Below, piece by piece: positions 62,659 to 64,000 of a DNA stretch of 64,000 bases. The DNA lies in NCBI RefSeq assembly GCF_014656295.1, contig NZ_BNCD01000005.1, positions 248,001 to 312,000 of the forward strand. The letters are read 5' to 3'. Every line of letters begins with the position of its first letter. Within the stretch, counting starts at the first letter, position 1. The stretch is from Streptomyces sulfonofaciens (GTDB lineage Bacteria > Actinomycetota > Actinomycetes > Streptomycetales > Streptomycetaceae). The notes beneath the pieces were generated by a model. The model searched no databases and had not been told where the DNA came from. It saw only the letters and a list, made by a program, of their open reading frames with translations. Both the position numbers and the translations under genes were made by a program.

Positions 62659-62830
62659 CCGGGCGCGGGTGGGCGCGATGGCGGCGCCGCTGATCTCGTC
62701 CGCGGCGACCGGGGAGCCCGGCACGTGGACCGGGCGGCGCCTGCGCGGCCGGGCCGTGCGCACACGCCCTACGGCAGCGCGCCTTCCCGGTCCGGGGCGT
62801 GGGTCACACGGTGCAGGGTCAAGGAACAGG

Positions 62831-62869
62831 AATGGTCTAGTCCAAACTGTTGACTTGGTCTAGACAAGG
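62831..62869 (+). promoter_or_regulatory. Two DasR-type (dre) sites in the chitinase promoter
   Basis: TGGTCTAGTCCA (62833-62844) and TTGGTCTAGACAAG (62855-62868) both match the DasR core TGGTCTAGACCA with few changes. They are 22 bp apart (centre to centre), flanking TTGACT, a -35-like element. Paired 12-bp repeats of this type are known in Streptomyces chitinase promoters. Confidence 0.8.
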
Positions 62870-62911
62870 CCGGATCCTGATGCCCCTTCCACCGATCAGG
62901 GAGACCTGGAC

Positions 62912-64000
62912 ATGAGACGTCTTCGTGCTCTCCTCTGCGGTACCGCCACGGCCGCGCTGGCCGCCGCGGGGCTCAGCGGCCTGGCCGTCACCCAGGCCGC
63001 GGGCGCGGACGCCGCGGCGGACCAACTGTCCAACCGCTGGTACGCCGCCGCGCCGTACCTGATGCCGCTCGACAACGACCCGCCCGACGCCACCGCCATC
63101 ATGGACGCCACCGGCCTCAAGGCGTTCCAGCTCGCCTTCGTCCTCGCCCCGAACGGCGGCGGGTGCAGCCCCACCTGGGACGGCACCGCGCCCGTCGCCG
63201 GGGACACCGCGGTCGCCGGCGTGATCGACGCCATCCGCGCCAAGGGCGGTGACGTCTCCGTCTCCATCGGCGGCTACAACGGCACCAAGCTCGGCCAGGC
63301 GTGCGGCACCCCCGAGGCCACCGCGGCCGCGTACCAGCAGGTCGTCACCAAGTACGGCCTGCACGCCATCGACTTCGACCTGGAGGAGCCGGAGTACGAG
63401 AACACCGCCGCGATCCACAACGAGATCGGCGCCGCCAGGATCCTCCAGAAGGACAACCCGGGCCTCTACGTCTCCGTCACCACGGCGGGCACCGCCGCCG
63501 GCACCGGCTGGTTCGGCCAGCAGATGCTCAACGAGGCCAAGGCGCAGGGCTTCACGCCGAACAACTTCTCCATCATGCCCTTCGACGGCGGGTTCCAGGG
63601 CGCGTCGGCGCAGACCGCCGCGCTCACCGCCTTCAACGGCCTGCTGCGCTCCACCTTCGGCTGGGACGAGGCCACCGCCTACGCCCACGAGGGCTTCTCG
63701 GGGATGAACGGCCGCAGCGACTCGGGCGAGATGTTCCCGCAGGACGCCTTCCGCACCGTGCTCGACTTCGCCACCTCGCACGGCATGGACCGCTTCACCT
63801 TCTGGTCGCTCAACCGCGACCGCCAGTGCACCCCGCCCGACAACGGCGGACGCACCTCGGGCACGTGCAGCAGCGTGCCGCAGAGCGCCTGGGACTTCGC
63901 GAAGTTCTCCGTCGAGTTCGCCGGAGCCACCCCGCCCGACAACCCGCCGCCCACCGACCCGCCCGGCAGTGGCACGTGCACCCTCGCCGCGTGGGACGCG
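62912..64000 (+). CDS. GH18 chitinase, secreted (3' end beyond window)
   Basis: The visible 363 residues start with a signal peptide (RRLRALLCGTATAALAAAG, cleavage near GADA). A GH18 catalytic barrel follows: VSVSIGGYNG on strand 3, then the catalytic AIDFDLEEPEY with Glu at residue 158, and FTFWSLNRD near the end. After the barrel a Pro/Thr-rich linker (PPDNPPPTDPPGSG) leads into TCTLAAWDA, the beginning of a carbohydrate-binding module cut by the window edge. It should cleave chitin outside the cell. GGGAGACC lies upstream of the ATG. Two DasR-like sites in the promoter suggest GlcNAc-responsive control together with the GH84 gene. Confidence 0.92.
   Translation, partial: MRRLRALLCGTATAALAAAGLSGLAVTQAAGADAAADQLSNRWYAAAPYLMPLDNDPPDATAIMDATGLKAFQLAFVLAPNGGGCSPTWDGTAPVAGDTAVAGVIDAIRAKGGDVSVSIGGYNGTKLGQACGTPEATAAAYQQVVTKYGLHAIDFDLEEPEYENTAAIHNEIGAARILQKDNPGLYVSVTTAGTAAGTGWFGQQMLNEAKAQGFTPNNFSIMPFDGGFQGASAQTAALTAFNGLLRSTFGWDEATAYAHEGFSGMNGRSDSGEMFPQDAFRTVLDFATSHGMDRFTFWSLNRDRQCTPPDNGGRTSGTCSSVPQSAWDFAKFSVEFAGATPPDNPPPTDPPGSGTCTLAAWDA

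Larger units (their letters stand above)
62427..62911. other. Divergent spacer between the acyltransferase and chitinase
   Basis: These 485 bp include a purine-rich 9-bp repeat (62608-62658) and, at the right end, two DasR-like sites with the chitinase promoter. Long frames across the middle look like shadows without homology that I can recognise. Confidence 0.5.

Noticed and set aside
62428..62763. A 111-codon minus-strand frame upstream of the acyltransferase
   Set aside because: It has no recognisable domain, runs through the purine repeat, and has no credible ribosome binding site.

Overview
The window is a very GC-rich actinomycete chromosome segment, almost certainly Streptomyces or a close relative. 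Genes show strong third-position GC, GTG starts are common, operon genes overlap by ATGA, GTGA or TGATG, and the content is typical of that group: ROK regulators, SpoIIE-type phosphatases, DUF4331, an I36 inhibitor, a monomeric isocitrate dehydrogenase and DasR-type operators. I saw no rRNA, tRNA, CRISPR array, intact insertion sequence or phage gene.

Layout. 1-12.6 kb: the end of a beta-sandwich protein, then a three-gene, translationally coupled operon for a Pfa-type secondary lipid synthase (KS-AT-ACP-KR-DH protein, separate dehydratase protein, PfaD enoyl reductase), with a divergent methyltransferase. 12.6-16.6 kb: decayed gene pieces, a PduX-like GHMP kinase, an orphan OmpR-family response regulator and a secreted trypsin-like protease. 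16.7-20 kb: an SDR, a class A beta-lactamase lipoprotein and a DUF4331 protein. 20-30 kb: ROK repressor plus M81 metallopeptidase, divergent from a peptide-type ABC transporter operon ending in a ROK sugar kinase. 30-34 kb: an I36 inhibitor-like secreted protein, an aldo/keto reductase and a SpoIIE-type phosphatase. 34-41.5 kb: a predicted glucosamine/chitosan locus (GH2 exo-glucosaminidase, ROK repressor, APC permease, ROK kinase). 42-47 kb: isocitrate dehydrogenase and a SpoIIE-like protein with degraded metal ligands. 47.1-50.1 kb: gene relics and a GH84 hexosaminidase under a DasR-like site. 50.5-56.7 kb: a GntR regulator and a five-gene operon encoding all steps from 2-pyrone-4,6-dicarboxylate to pyruvate and oxaloacetate plus an MFS transporter. 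57-59.5 kb: a third SpoIIE-type phosphatase. 59.5-62.4 kb: a small acyltransferase-ACP-ketosynthase operon. 62.9 kb to the edge: a GH18 chitinase with two DasR-like sites.

Themes. Amino-sugar polymer turnover recurs (GH2, GH84, GH18, two ROK repressors, two ROK kinases). Two separate lipid/polyketide-type systems frame the window. The most promising leads are the reduced Pfa-type synthase, the acyltransferase-ACP-KS operon, the self-contained pyrone-dicarboxylate operon, the pseudophosphatase, and a GTCAG-N6-GTCAG direct repeat found upstream of the orphan response regulator gene, the neighbouring protease gene and the distant APC permease gene.
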